Source: CAYRSS01 sp964426945
GTDB taxonomy: Bacteria; Planctomycetota; Phycisphaerae; UBA1845
NCBI GenBank assembly: GCA_964426945.1
Contig: CAYRSS010000069.1
Coordinates: 1 to 17,795 of the forward strand
DNA length: 17,795 nucleotides
Reading direction: 5' to 3'
The position numbers were made by a program, and so were the translations under genes. A model generated the notes under the pieces. The model searched no databases. It was not told the DNA's origin and was given only the letters and a program-made list of their open reading frames with translations. Below are positions 1 through 7,754 of the stretch, piece by piece (within the stretch, counting starts at the first letter, position 1; each line of letters starts with the position of its first letter).

Positions 1-652
1 GGGCCTGCTGCACGCCCTCGCCCGAGACGTCGCGCGTGATGCTGACGTTCTGGCTGGTCTTGCCGATCTTGTCGATCTCGTCGATGTAGATGATGCCCCG
101 CTGGGCCGACTCCAGGTCATACTCGGCGTTCTGAAGCAGGCGGAGGATGATGTTCTCGACATCTTCGCCGACGTAGCCCGCCTCGGTCAGCGTCGTCGCG
201 TCGCCGATGGCGAAGGGCACGTTCAGCATCCGCGCCAGCGTCTTGGCGAAGAGGGTCTTGCCGGATCCGGTCGGGCCCACGAGCAGCACGTTCGACTTGT
301 CGATCTCGACATCGCCGGGCGAGGCTTCGTCGCAGTGCTGCAGGCGTTTGTAGTGATTGTGCACGGCGACCGAGAGCGAGCGCTTCGCCCGCTCCTGGCC
401 CATGATGTACTGGTTGAGAAACTCGTGGATCTCGCGCGGCGCGGGAATGCGGCCCAGCAGCGAGCGCGCCGACGACGACTTGCGCAGCTCCGACTTGATG
501 ATGTTGTGGCAGAGCTCGACGCAGGACTTGCAGATGTAGACGTTCTTGGGCCCCTCGACCATCGGGCCCGCTTCCCGCTGGCTCTTGCCGCAGAAACTGC
601 ACGAACTGGTCCGCCGGTCCTTCGGGCCGTCGCTGCCGCGGGCGGTGGTCAT
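1..652 (-). CDS. clpX: ATP-dependent Clp protease ATP-binding subunit ClpX, N-terminal part (cut by window edge)
   Basis: This is the AAA+ unfoldase that recognises tagged or damaged proteins and threads them into the ClpP peptidase in the cytoplasm. The visible 217 codons begin with a short tail and then the C4 zinc-binding domain (CSFCGKS ... YICKSCVELC, about residues 18-50), which binds adaptors and substrates. The AAA+ module follows: the segment from EIHEFLNQYIMGQ, Walker A GPTGSGKT, the VGEDVENI segment, Walker B IIYIDEIDKI, and the TRDVSGEGVQQA stretch at the left edge. The ATG at 652 gives the usual ClpX N-terminus, with GGAG about 10 nt upstream. The C-terminal half, including sensor 2 and the ClpP-binding loop, lies outside the window. 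No clpP lies on the visible 5' side, so clpP may be unlinked or elsewhere. Identification is very secure. Confidence 0.97.
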   Translation of the reverse strand, partial: MTTARGSDGPKDRRTSSCSFCGKSQREAGPMVEGPKNVYICKSCVELCHNIIKSELRKSSSARSLLGRIPAPREIHEFLNQYIMGQERAKRSLSVAVHNHYKRLQHCDEASPGDVEIDKSNVLLVGPTGSGKTLFAKTLARMLNVPFAIGDATTLTEAGYVGEDVENIILRLLQNAEYDLESAQRGIIYIDEIDKIGKTSQNVSITRDVSGEGVQQA

Positions 653-862
653 GGGTGTTGCGCTCCGGCGCCTCGTTGAACTCCGACCCGCGCGCTTCAG
701 ACGGCGCACGCACGCCGCGCGGTGTCGATCGTGTTATCGTCCGTCGCCCGGGCCGCTCTTAACGCGGATTCGCCCGCGACGCGGCGCGCCCCGGCAAGCC
801 CGACCGCTACCGGACCAGCCCGCGAGGCCGCCAATTCCGTCCGCCCAGTACTGCTGCGGCGA

Positions 863-1156
863 TCAGCCCTTGGTGCGAAGATCGTCCACCGCCCGGCGCT
901 TCAGCGCGTCGTACTCGGCGGGGGTGATCTTCCCCTCCTCGTGCAGACGGCGTAGTTCCTCCAGATCGAAGAACGCGCCGCCTGTCGACCCCAAGGCGTC
1001 GGCCTTGAACTTCCGGCCGATGCGCCACGCGATCAGCAACCCCACGATCAGCACCAGCACCACGCCGCCGAACCAGAGCAGGCTGTTCCAGAGCTGCTCC
1101 TGCTTCTGCGCGTCGCTGAGTTCCGCGAGCGGCAGTGGCAAGGTTGCGAGGGTCAT
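863..1156 (-). CDS. small single-pass membrane protein with SHOCT-like C-terminus
   Basis: This 97-residue protein has no assigned enzymatic role. A short polar N-terminus leads into one strong hydrophobic helix (about residues 26-44, SLLWFGGVVLVLIVGLLIAW), then a basic juxtamembrane stretch. The C-terminus, FFDLEELRRLHEEGKITPAEYD, fits the SHOCT pattern (short C-terminal domain: L..L...G.IT.EE...K). SHOCT segments often end small bacterial membrane proteins and are thought to mediate oligomerisation. It lies between clpX and the desaturase on the same strand, with gaps of 210 and 129 bases, so operon membership is uncertain. Composition matches the neighbours and the reading frame is intact, so the gene is probably real. 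Function is unknown. Confidence 0.8.
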   Translation of the reverse strand: MTLATLPLPLAELSDAQKQEQLWNSLLWFGGVVLVLIVGLLIAWRIGRKFKADALGSTGGAFFDLEELRRLHEEGKITPAEYDALKRRAVDDLRTKG

Positions 1157-1285
1157 TCCAGTGTGAGCGTAATCGCCTTGGGGTGGCGGGTGCCGGCGAC
1201 ACCGGCCGCCGGGCCGTACCCCGCCTTCATTGTAGGGGCGGGCGCACGGCGCATCCAGTCGGCCGATGTTGAGGGCTGGGGCGGC

Positions 1286-2257
1286 CTACCCCGCCGGCAG
1301 CCGGCGGGCGTCCATGGCCTCGTTGCTCGGGAGCCGGACGTCCCAGGCCAGTCGGAAGAGCGCCATCGTGCGGATGAGGATCCAGCTCAGGTCGAACTCC
1401 CACCAGCGCAGGCCGTGGCGAGCGGAGGTGGGGAAGGCGTGATGGTTGTTGTGCCAGCCCTCGCCGAAGGCGAGCCAGCCGAAGATGAAGTTGTTGCGGC
1501 TGTGGTCGCGGCCGGCAAACGCACGTCGGCCCCACAGGTGGCAGACGGAGTTAATGCTCCAGGTGACGTGGTGGCCGAAGAAGACGCGCGCCAGCCCGCC
1601 CCACAGGAACCCCAGCAGTGCGCCGCCCCAGGTGCCCGTGATCGCGAGACCGATCGCCGCGGGCACGATCAGGCCTAGCAGCGCCCACAGTCCCCAGAAC
1701 CGACTGGCGAAACTGATGAGCCGATCAGCGCTCAGGTCGCCGACGTAGCGGTGAAGGTTCGGGGCGTCGGCATCGAACATCCAGCCGATGTGCGCATGCC
1801 AGAAACCGCGGATGACGCCGCGTACGCCGCCGCCGTGGCCGTGCGGCGAGTGTGGATCCTCCTCGTGATCGCTGTGCTGGTGGTGGCGGCGATGAACCGC
1901 GGCCCACCGCAGCACGGGCCCCTGTACCGCCATCGACCCGAGCACCGCGAAAATGAATCGCACGGGCCGGAAGGTTTCGAACGCGCGGTGGGTGAACAGA
2001 CGGTGATAACCGACGGTCACGCCGAGACCCGCGGCGAGGTACATCGTCAGCAGCAGCGTGAACTCCACCCACGTGAAGCCCCAGCCCCATGTGAGAGCCA
2101 CAGCCACCACCAACCCCGCGAAGGGACCCATCACGCCGATGAGCGTGGCGATGCGCTGGGCCAGCGGCGCGGCCGGCGGGGCCACATCCTGCTCCGGTGC
2201 AACAAATTCCGGTTCAATCAGCGAGAGATCGAGTTCCTGCTGCACGATCTGCGACAT
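1286..2257 (-). CDS. fatty acid desaturase (acyl-CoA delta-9 type, membrane di-iron)
   Basis: This is a membrane-bound di-iron desaturase that introduces a cis double bond into saturated fatty acyl chains and adjusts membrane fluidity. At 323 residues it has the usual size for bacterial acyl-CoA desaturases. All three histidine boxes are present: HRLFTH (85-90), HRRHH (122-126) and HNNHH (269-273). The extra conserved segment HHVTWSINSVCHLWG (229-243) and the following RDHSRNN are also typical. Hydrophobic segments lie near 38-56, 66-82, 100-115 and 187-222, as expected for a four-helix membrane core. The first 35 residues are a polar, Glu/Pro-rich extension. The ATG at 2257 has a GAGGGC stretch just upstream. 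A perfect 8-bp hairpin lies in the leader 19 nt before the start. The substrate (acyl-CoA or acyl-lipid) and the double-bond position cannot be read from the sequence. Confidence 0.93.
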   Translation of the reverse strand: MSQIVQQELDLSLIEPEFVAPEQDVAPPAAPLAQRIATLIGVMGPFAGLVVAVALTWGWGFTWVEFTLLLTMYLAAGLGVTVGYHRLFTHRAFETFRPVRFIFAVLGSMAVQGPVLRWAAVHRRHHQHSDHEEDPHSPHGHGGGVRGVIRGFWHAHIGWMFDADAPNLHRYVGDLSADRLISFASRFWGLWALLGLIVPAAIGLAITGTWGGALLGFLWGGLARVFFGHHVTWSINSVCHLWGRRAFAGRDHSRNNFIFGWLAFGEGWHNNHHAFPTSARHGLRWWEFDLSWILIRTMALFRLAWDVRLPSNEAMDARRLPAG

Positions 2258-2275
2258 TCCATGCCCTCGGATTCG

Positions 2276-2296
2276 CGCGTCGCTTCCGGCGACGCG
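2276..2296 (-). promoter_or_regulatory. hairpin in the desaturase 5' leader
   Basis: CGCGTCGC at 2276-2283 pairs perfectly with GCGACGCG at 2289-2296 around a five-base loop, 19 nt upstream of the desaturase start codon. In mRNA it would sit next to the ribosome binding site, so it could affect translation, for example in response to temperature. It has no U-tract, so it is not a terminator. The regulatory role is inference only. Confidence 0.3.
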
Positions 2297-2359
2297 TTTG
2301 GTGTTCGTGGTATCGGTTCAGCGTGCGAGGCGTCGGGGACGCGCCATTCCCCGTCAGTT

Positions 2360-2381
2360 CGGCTCGGCGGGAGCCTCACCC
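2360..2381 (+). repeat. dispersed intergenic repeat, copy A (diverged)
   Basis: The core GGCTCGGCGGGAGCCTC is followed by ACCCT. It differs at two positions (A to G in the centre, G to A near the end) from the two identical copies at 4986-5006 (minus) and 5087-5107 (plus). The core contains the inverted halves GGCTC and GAGCC and so can form a short hairpin. Confidence 0.6.
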
Positions 2382-2445
2382 TTGCGGAGCCTCGCGCCGG
2401 CCGGGCGTCGTCCGCCCGGAGCCGCGCTGTTCCGGGCAGATGATA

Positions 2446-2477
2446 GAAAAAGGGAGGCTGTGTGAACAGCCTCCCTT
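2446..2477 (-). terminator. intrinsic terminator of the RRM protein gene
   Basis: GGGAGGCTGT (2452-2461) and ACAGCCTCCC (2466-2475) form a perfect 10-bp stem with a GTGA loop, extended by two A-T pairs. Read on the minus strand, the stem is followed by a run of five T and then CT, the classic Rho-independent layout. It lies 122 bases after the stop codon of the RRM gene, and so separates that transcript from the desaturase gene downstream. Confidence 0.85.
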
Positions 2478-2599
2478 CATCATCGGTCGGCGCGCTCGAT
2501 CAGGTCGAGCCTCTGCGCCACCCGTGCCGCACCGCACCGTGGTGGTGCCGCGACACGAGAAAATAAGTTGAGGAAGCAAGCGCCGGAGGCGCCGCGGGA

Positions 2600-2974
2600 C
2601 TAGTACCGACGGCCACCGCCGCCGCCGTAGCCACCACCGCCACCGCCACCACCGCCGTAACCACCACGGCCGCCGCCACCGCCGCCGCCGTAGCCGCGAC
2701 CACCGCCGCCGCCACCGCCCCGGCTCTCCTTCGGCTTCGCCTCGTTCACGGTCAGGGCACGACCATCGTGCTGCTGGCCGTTGAGAGCGCTGATCGCCGC
2801 CTCAGCCTCATCGTTGCTGCTCATCTCGACGAAGCCGAAGCCCTTGCTGCGGCCGGTGTCGCGATCGACGATGATCTGGGCCGACTCCACTGTCCCGTGG
2901 GCCGAGAACAGCTCTTGGAGATCCGAATCAGTGACCGAATACGACAGGTTACCCACGTACAACTTCTTGCCCAT
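2600..2974 (-). CDS. glycine-rich RRM-domain RNA-binding protein
   Basis: This 124-residue single-RRM protein is of the type found in cyanobacteria (Rbp) and many other bacteria, where it binds RNA and is often induced by cold. RNP2 is LYVGNL (5-10) and RNP1 is KGFGFVEM (44-51); the aromatic residues Y6, F46 and F48 that stack on RNA are all present. The RRM ends near residue 80. The tail (86-124) is almost pure glycine with spaced Arg and Tyr, an RGG/GY-type low-complexity segment that can add RNA binding or self-association. The ATG at 2974 is chosen because AGGAGA lies 7 nt upstream and the RRM starts at once. The frame stays open up to 3127, but that extension does not resemble the family. 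An intrinsic terminator lies downstream at 2446-2477. Cold induction is family knowledge and is not shown here. Confidence 0.94.
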   Translation of the reverse strand: MGKKLYVGNLSYSVTDSDLQELFSAHGTVESAQIIVDRDTGRSKGFGFVEMSSNDEAEAAISALNGQQHDGRALTVNEAKPKESRGGGGGGGRGYGGGGGGGRGGYGGGGGGGGGYGGGGGRRY

Positions 2975-3408
2975 GCAGATTTCTCCTGCGCGAGGGCTCT
3001 CGACCCGCTGACATCTTTCGGGGTCTGCGTGAAAGGAGCCGAACGTTCGGCCCGAGGAGGGATCAGCGAGCGTAGCCAAGAGGGCGCGCCACTCAACGAA
3101 AGCAGCGACCTGCAAGACAGTCGTCAATTCCTACCGGGCCGCATTGTAGTGGCCGGTTTCCAAAAAGCGAATGGAACTTTTCGCGATCTGAGCCGCCGCG
3201 CAGATTCTGCGCCACGGCCGCCGGCCGGGGGGGGCACGGCCCCGGGGGGTGTCGCCCCGGGGGCCAGCGGGAGGTTCCTCGCGGCGGGCGGGGGAAAGGG
3301 GCCCCTGCTCCCCATTGGGGCGGGCTGATTCTTGTGTAGTTGTATTTTCTTTCCTCCATCCGCGACCGGCGCCTGCATATGGCCCGCACTCCGGTTACAG
3401 TCGGCCCC
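2975..3408. other. divergent intergenic region between the RRM gene and the Ycf46-like ATPase gene
   Basis: No gene is supported in these 434 bases. On the minus strand, TACAAT (3143-3148 as ATTGTA on plus) could be the -10 of the RRM promoter, preceded at 17 nt by a poor -35 (TTCGCT). That would give a leader of about 160 nt. The part nearer the ATPase (3226-3306) is extremely G-rich on the plus strand, with G runs of 8, 6, 5, 5 and 4. It contains a strong hairpin (3238-3265) and the palindrome AGGGGCCCCT (3297-3306). Confidence 0.5.
3238..3265 (+). repeat. strong GC hairpin within a G-run-rich stretch
   Basis: GGCCCCGGGG (3238-3247) pairs with CCCCGGGGGCC (3255-3265) through ten G-C pairs with one bulged G, around the loop GGTGTCG. 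It sits among plus-strand G runs that could also form a G-quadruplex. No T-tract follows, so it is not a standard terminator. Confidence 0.5.
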
Positions 3409-4902
<1,494 letters not shown>

Positions 4903-4985
4903 GGGCCGCCTCCCACGGCGGGCGCTCGCGCGGGCGTTGGCGATCGGAAGGGCATGGCTGAGCGGGTGGGCGATGCCGATCGGGC

Positions 4986-5006
4986 GGGCGAGGCTCCTGC
5001 CGAGCC
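4986..5006 (-). repeat. dispersed intergenic repeat, copy B
   Basis: On the minus strand this reads GGCTCGGCAGGAGCCTCG plus CCC. It is identical over 21 bases to copy C at 5087-5107, but in the opposite orientation. The two form a perfect 21-bp inverted repeat with 80 bases between the arms, in the 255-base gap after the ATPase gene. Confidence 0.75.
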
Positions 5007-5086
5007 CCGCTGGGTCAGCCGACGATCATTGGTCAACGCCGCAGCGCCCGCCGATCCGCTGAGAACACCGCGTTTCTCGCACCGCC

Positions 5087-5107
5087 GGCTCGGCAGGAGC
5101 CTCGCCC
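5087..5107 (+). repeat. dispersed intergenic repeat, copy C
   Basis: This plus-strand copy of the GGCTCGGCAGGAGCCTCG-type repeat lies 50 bases upstream of the zinc-ribbon protein gene. Together with copy B it could fold into a long hairpin between the ATPase and zinc-ribbon genes, or be the trace of two insertions of a small repeat. Each copy also has its own short internal stem (GGCTC with GAGCC). Confidence 0.75.
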
Positions 5108-5157
5108 TCCCCGCCGAACCCGCCCGCGACTCTTAATGGACTGCGACAGATTAACCC

Positions 5158-5601
5158 ATGCCCCCACCCACCAACCCCATCGCCGCAACGGACAAGCCCC
5201 TGCCGGCGCCGCGAGCTGCGCCGCGGCCGTGGAAGGCCTGGGCGATCAGCCTGCTGGGCACGGCCGTGCTTGCGGGCTTTGCGGGGTGGGGCGCGGGGAT
5301 CGTTCGCCTCGACATGTGGCTGCGGATTCCGCTGATCATGCTGCTGAGTTCGGTCTTCACGATCCTGTGCATGCGGCGGCTCCACGGCCTGCACGTCATG
5401 GCGATGGCCCGGCGGCTGGTCGAATGCCGCGGCCGCATCTGCACACACTGCGGATACGACCTGCGCGGTAGCGCGGCGGAAGGCGTTTGCCCGGAATGCG
5501 GACGGGGGTACACGATGGTCGAGGTGCAGGAGGCGTGGCGGGATTGGCTGGCGGGTAACGCGCCGGGTGAGGTTTTGCCGGTGGAGAAGAAAGCGGATTG
5601 A
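5158..5601 (+). CDS. two-helix membrane protein with C-terminal zinc ribbon
   Basis: A 147-residue hypothetical protein. A Pro/Ala-rich N-terminal tail (1-24) precedes two predicted membrane helices (about 27-49 and 53-73). A soluble C-terminus follows, carrying a zinc ribbon: C95-x2-C98-GYDLRG and C111-PE-C114-GR. The CxxCGYDLRG...CPECG signature recurs in many hypothetical membrane proteins that I associate with Planctomycetota, which supports the host assignment. The two-by-two cysteine spacing predicts one structural zinc. No Shine-Dalgarno site is visible before the ATG at 5158, which is common in this phylum. The gene stands alone: convergent genes follow it and a repeat-containing gap precedes it. 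The function of this family is not known to me. Confidence 0.85.
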   Translation: MPPPTNPIAATDKPLPAPRAAPRPWKAWAISLLGTAVLAGFAGWGAGIVRLDMWLRIPLIMLLSSVFTILCMRRLHGLHVMAMARRLVECRGRICTHCGYDLRGSAAEGVCPECGRGYTMVEVQEAWRDWLAGNAPGEVLPVEKKAD

Positions 5602-5701
5602 AGGGTCCAGCAGGTGGGGATGGTCACCCGGTTGGCTCGGCTCCCTTCGTACCTATCGGGCGGCGTTCGCCGATGTGCGGACCAGATGCTCGCACGCCGG
5701 A

Positions 5702-5729
5702 CGTCCGTTCATCACCAGAAGAACGGACG
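5702..5729. other. perfect hairpin spanning the stop codon of the minus-strand gene
   Basis: CGTCCGTTC (5702-5710) and GAACGGACG (5721-5729) are perfect 9-bp arms. The stop codon of the minus-strand gene (5712-5714) lies in the ten-base loop. There is no U-tract on either strand. It could act as a weak terminator or an mRNA 3'-end stabiliser between two converging genes. Confidence 0.45.
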
Positions 5730-6335
5730 CGGTACGGCGATCTGCGGTCTTGCGATTTCAGTTTCAATTCGGCGCCGAGTTTTCTCGTCCGCAATGCGCA
5801 GCAAGCACTCGTTTACAAGGTTCGGGTCCTTAGGATGGACCATCGACACCGCATCTCGCAAAGCACGTCGATGCCGCCAATGAAATGGGGCGAGCGGCAT
5901 GTCCAGAATCGCGTTAAGAACGGGCTTCCACGTGGATGGCCGGCCGGGTAGCGTGGCCTGAAACAGCAGCATCAGGGCCTCGGCCTGGGATCCGATATAT
6001 TCGATGTTCGATGCCAGCGGCAACACCGCCAAGGTGACGGCTTCGGCTGACTCGGGAGCCGAGCGCTCGATCAGGGCTCGAATCGGCCAAGCCGCAACCG
6101 CAACCTTCTGATAGTTGTCGGCCCCGTCCCTTGCCGCTTCCAGCGCCTCCTCCGCGATTCGCATGAGGAGTTCGTCGGGAGCGAACCGCGCAACCCATGC
6201 CAGGGCTTGGCACCGATACCAGGGAGACGCGATGCTCCGCGCGCAGGACAAGGCTGCGCGCGTATCCTTCTTCGCCAGTGCGGTTGCCTGCTCCCGAGTC
6301 CCCACTTGACAATCCCTTACTCCAAGAGCTGCCAC
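5712..6335 (-). CDS. hypothetical alpha-helical protein (HEAT/TPR-like character)
   Basis: I do not recognise this 207-residue protein as a named family. It has no signal peptide, membrane segment or cysteine motif. The sequence is rich in Ala, Glu and Leu, with repeated helix-like stretches such as REQATALAKKD, YRCQALAWVARFAP, LLMRIAEEALEAARDG and VAVAAWPIRALIERSAP. This suggests a stack of helical hairpins comparable to HEAT or TPR repeats, possibly a protein-binding scaffold. The longest frame starts with GTG at 6335, after an in-frame stop at 6351-6353. A second GTG at 6305 is preceded by TAAGG at a spacing of 9 and may be the true start. A perfect hairpin spans the stop codon. No close neighbour suggests a function: the next gene on this strand is 120 bases upstream. 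Coding status is likely because no competing frame makes better sense. Confidence 0.65.
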   Translation of the reverse strand: MAALGVRDCQVGTREQATALAKKDTRAALSCARSIASPWYRCQALAWVARFAPDELLMRIAEEALEAARDGADNYQKVAVAAWPIRALIERSAPESAEAVTLAVLPLASNIEYIGSQAEALMLLFQATLPGRPSTWKPVLNAILDMPLAPFHWRHRRALRDAVSMVHPKDPNLVNECLLRIADEKTRRRIETEIARPQIAVPRPFFW

Positions 6336-6455
6336 GTTGATGGTGTGCCCTTAGACTATCGCGATGATAGCTTCGAATAACGGTGGGTCGACACTTCGCA
6401 ACCCCGGCGCTTCGCAGCGAGGTCGCACTCGCGCAAGTCCACTCTGGCGAGAATT

Positions 6456-6755
6456 CTAGGGAGGCGGCTCTGCACTGCGAATCTCTGTCAGCGGCTTGAT
6501 CAATTCGCTGAAACTCGTCGGGGTCGGATTGATCTCAATCTCGAAGTCGCGGTATACCGGCTTCAGCTCCGCGGAAACCTCGCCGAGCAATCGATCGTAC
6601 ACGCGCTGCTCGATGTCTTCCGCACTTACTGGCTTCGCTTGCGAATCCCGGCGAATGAGCCCGCACGCGACGAGAGCAATCACGCTCACGACCAGCGCGG
6701 CCGCGGCGAGGCGGTTGGCCCGGCGGACCTTCCGCTCCAGCGATTCCACGGTCAT
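6456..6755 (-). CDS. small single-pass membrane protein, second gene of a coupled pair
   Basis: A 99-residue hypothetical protein. The first 12 residues are charged (MTVESLERKVRR), followed by one hydrophobic helix (about 15-34, with ALVVSVIALVACGLI) and a polar domain of about 65 residues, probably outside the membrane. That domain contains VSAEDIEQRVYDRLLGEV and ends in a Pro-rich tail. The ATG at 6755 overlaps the stop codon of the lipoprotein gene in an ATGA arrangement. GGAGGA lies directly before it, inside the end of the upstream gene, so translation is almost certainly coupled. A longer open frame upstream (to 7025) overlaps the lipoprotein gene in another frame and is rejected. The pairing suggests the two products act together in the envelope. 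The family is unknown. Confidence 0.75.
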   Translation of the reverse strand: MTVESLERKVRRANRLAAAALVVSVIALVACGLIRRDSQAKPVSAEDIEQRVYDRLLGEVSAELKPVYRDFEIEINPTPTSFSELIKPLTEIRSAEPPP

Positions 6756-7432
6756 TCCTCCACCCGCGTCGCATAGAACGGATACTGATCTCCCGTCGTG
6801 TTGAGAATCAGGTCGCCGATCCCGCCGGCGAAATCGAGCAGGTAGCCGAATTGGCCCTCGAGGCGCTCGTCGTCGCCGGTGCCCCAGGCGTAGAGCACGG
6901 CCCGCCCCACGTATATCGAGAGAAACTCGACGCGCACGAGCACGGCCAGGCCGAAGCGTTCGCCGTCTTCCACCGCGTAGCCGGTGCTGCGGAAACGCAC
7001 GCCGGGCAGGCTCGCCGGACGCCACGCCGGGCCGACGCCCACGGTGTCGCCGTAGATGTCGGCGAGGAAGTACTTGTTCTCGGTGACGCGCAGTGCCTGG
7101 CCGCGCTCTCCGAACTCGACGACGAAGATCTGGGCGTCGGCCGGTGGGCGGGCGAGGAAGCCACCGTCGAGCAGCCCGCCGTAGGGCCCGCTGGGGACTT
7201 CGGTCTGTTCCTGAGGATCTTCACCCACTTCGGCGACTCGGAAGAGCGCCCACTTCGCGTTCGCGAACCGTTCCAGGCCGCTGTCGGGCATGGCCGAGGT
7301 TTTTTCGGTGCCCGAGGTGGCCACGGCGAACTCGGCGGGCAGTTCGATGCTCCCCATGCACCCGGCCAGGCCGAGCGCAAGGCACAAGACGATCGAGACC
7401 TGGGCGGAACTGCGGATCGATGGCAGCATCAT
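6752..7432 (-). CDS. predicted lipoprotein of unknown function
   Basis: A 226-residue exported protein. The N-terminus MMLPSIRSSAQ is followed by a hydrophobic h-region and a good lipobox LAGC (22-25), which predicts lipid attachment at C25 after cleavage by signal peptidase II. The mature part is mixed alpha/beta in character, with beta-like stretches such as AQIFVVEFGE and LAVLVRVEFLSIYVGRAVLY. It has no recognisable catalytic motif. The start at 7432 (or the adjacent ATG at 7429) is chosen because it gives a proper signal peptide; the open frame up to 7600 would bury it. A GGGA stretch lies just upstream. The gene overlaps the downstream membrane-protein gene by 4 bases (ATGA). I do not recognise the family. 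Confidence 0.8.
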   Translation of the reverse strand: MMLPSIRSSAQVSIVLCLALGLAGCMGSIELPAEFAVATSGTEKTSAMPDSGLERFANAKWALFRVAEVGEDPQEQTEVPSGPYGGLLDGGFLARPPADAQIFVVEFGERGQALRVTENKYFLADIYGDTVGVGPAWRPASLPGVRFRSTGYAVEDGERFGLAVLVRVEFLSIYVGRAVLYAWGTGDDERLEGQFGYLLDFAGGIGDLILNTTGDQYPFYATRVEE

Positions 7433-7754
7433 GGTTCCCGACTCCCTGGCGTGCGAAATAGCTCCGGACGATGTGCCGGGAAGTTTATCGTCGGCCAAAC
7501 CCGGCAGCAATCGACCGGCCCCGCCGTCGTTCGGGACATCGCGGATCGCATGCCCGCGATGAGTACAGCGAGGGCATGCCCCCCTCGATCGGACAATCAT
7601 TCGCTCCGTGCCCTCCGTGGCCGCTCCATGCCTTCTGTGGTTTCTCTTTTCCCCGCGGGTTTGCCACGGAGGGCGTCGATGATCATGCTATGCTGCGCCA
7701 CGCCGCCGCGGCTGAGGCGCATGATGGCAGTCGGGCCCGCGAAGCGAGGGGTTC
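7433..7754. other. divergent intergenic region between the lipoprotein gene and aroF
   Basis: No gene is supported in these 322 bases. They contain an 8-bp inverted repeat (GCATGCCC 7548-7555, GGGCATGC 7572-7579) and a perfect 12-bp inverted repeat at 7610-7621 and 7663-7674. The latter belongs to a CCTCYGTGG-type repeat. Promoters for both the lipoprotein gene and aroF should lie here, but I could not assign a convincing -35/-10 pair for either. Confidence 0.5.
7610..7674. repeat. CCTCCGTGG-type intergenic inverted repeat
   Basis: GCCCTCCGTGGC (7610-7621) and GCCACGGAGGGC (7663-7674) are perfect 12-base inverted arms. The loop contains a second, related phrase, CCTTCTGTGGTTTCTCTTTT. The arrangement and wording (CTCCGTGCCCTCCGTGG, CTTCTGTGG) resemble the element at 17329-17499 (CTCTGTGCCCTCTGCG), which suggests one repeat family in two diverged copies. 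Confidence 0.6.

Larger units (their letters stand above)
2258..2599. other. intergenic region between the desaturase and RRM genes
   Basis: No credible gene is seen in these 342 bases. They hold three structures. A perfect 8-bp hairpin (2276-2283 with 2289-2296, loop TTCCG) lies in the desaturase leader. One diverged copy of a dispersed repeat is at 2360-2381. An intrinsic terminator for the RRM gene is at 2446-2477. The promoter of the desaturase should lie here, but I could not pick out a convincing -35/-10 pair. Confidence 0.6.

Noticed and set aside
7548..7579. Inverted repeat GCATGCCC/GGGCATGC as an operator or terminator
   Set aside because: It has a 16-base gap, no T-tract and no visible promoter overlap. 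It may be chance in GC-rich DNA.
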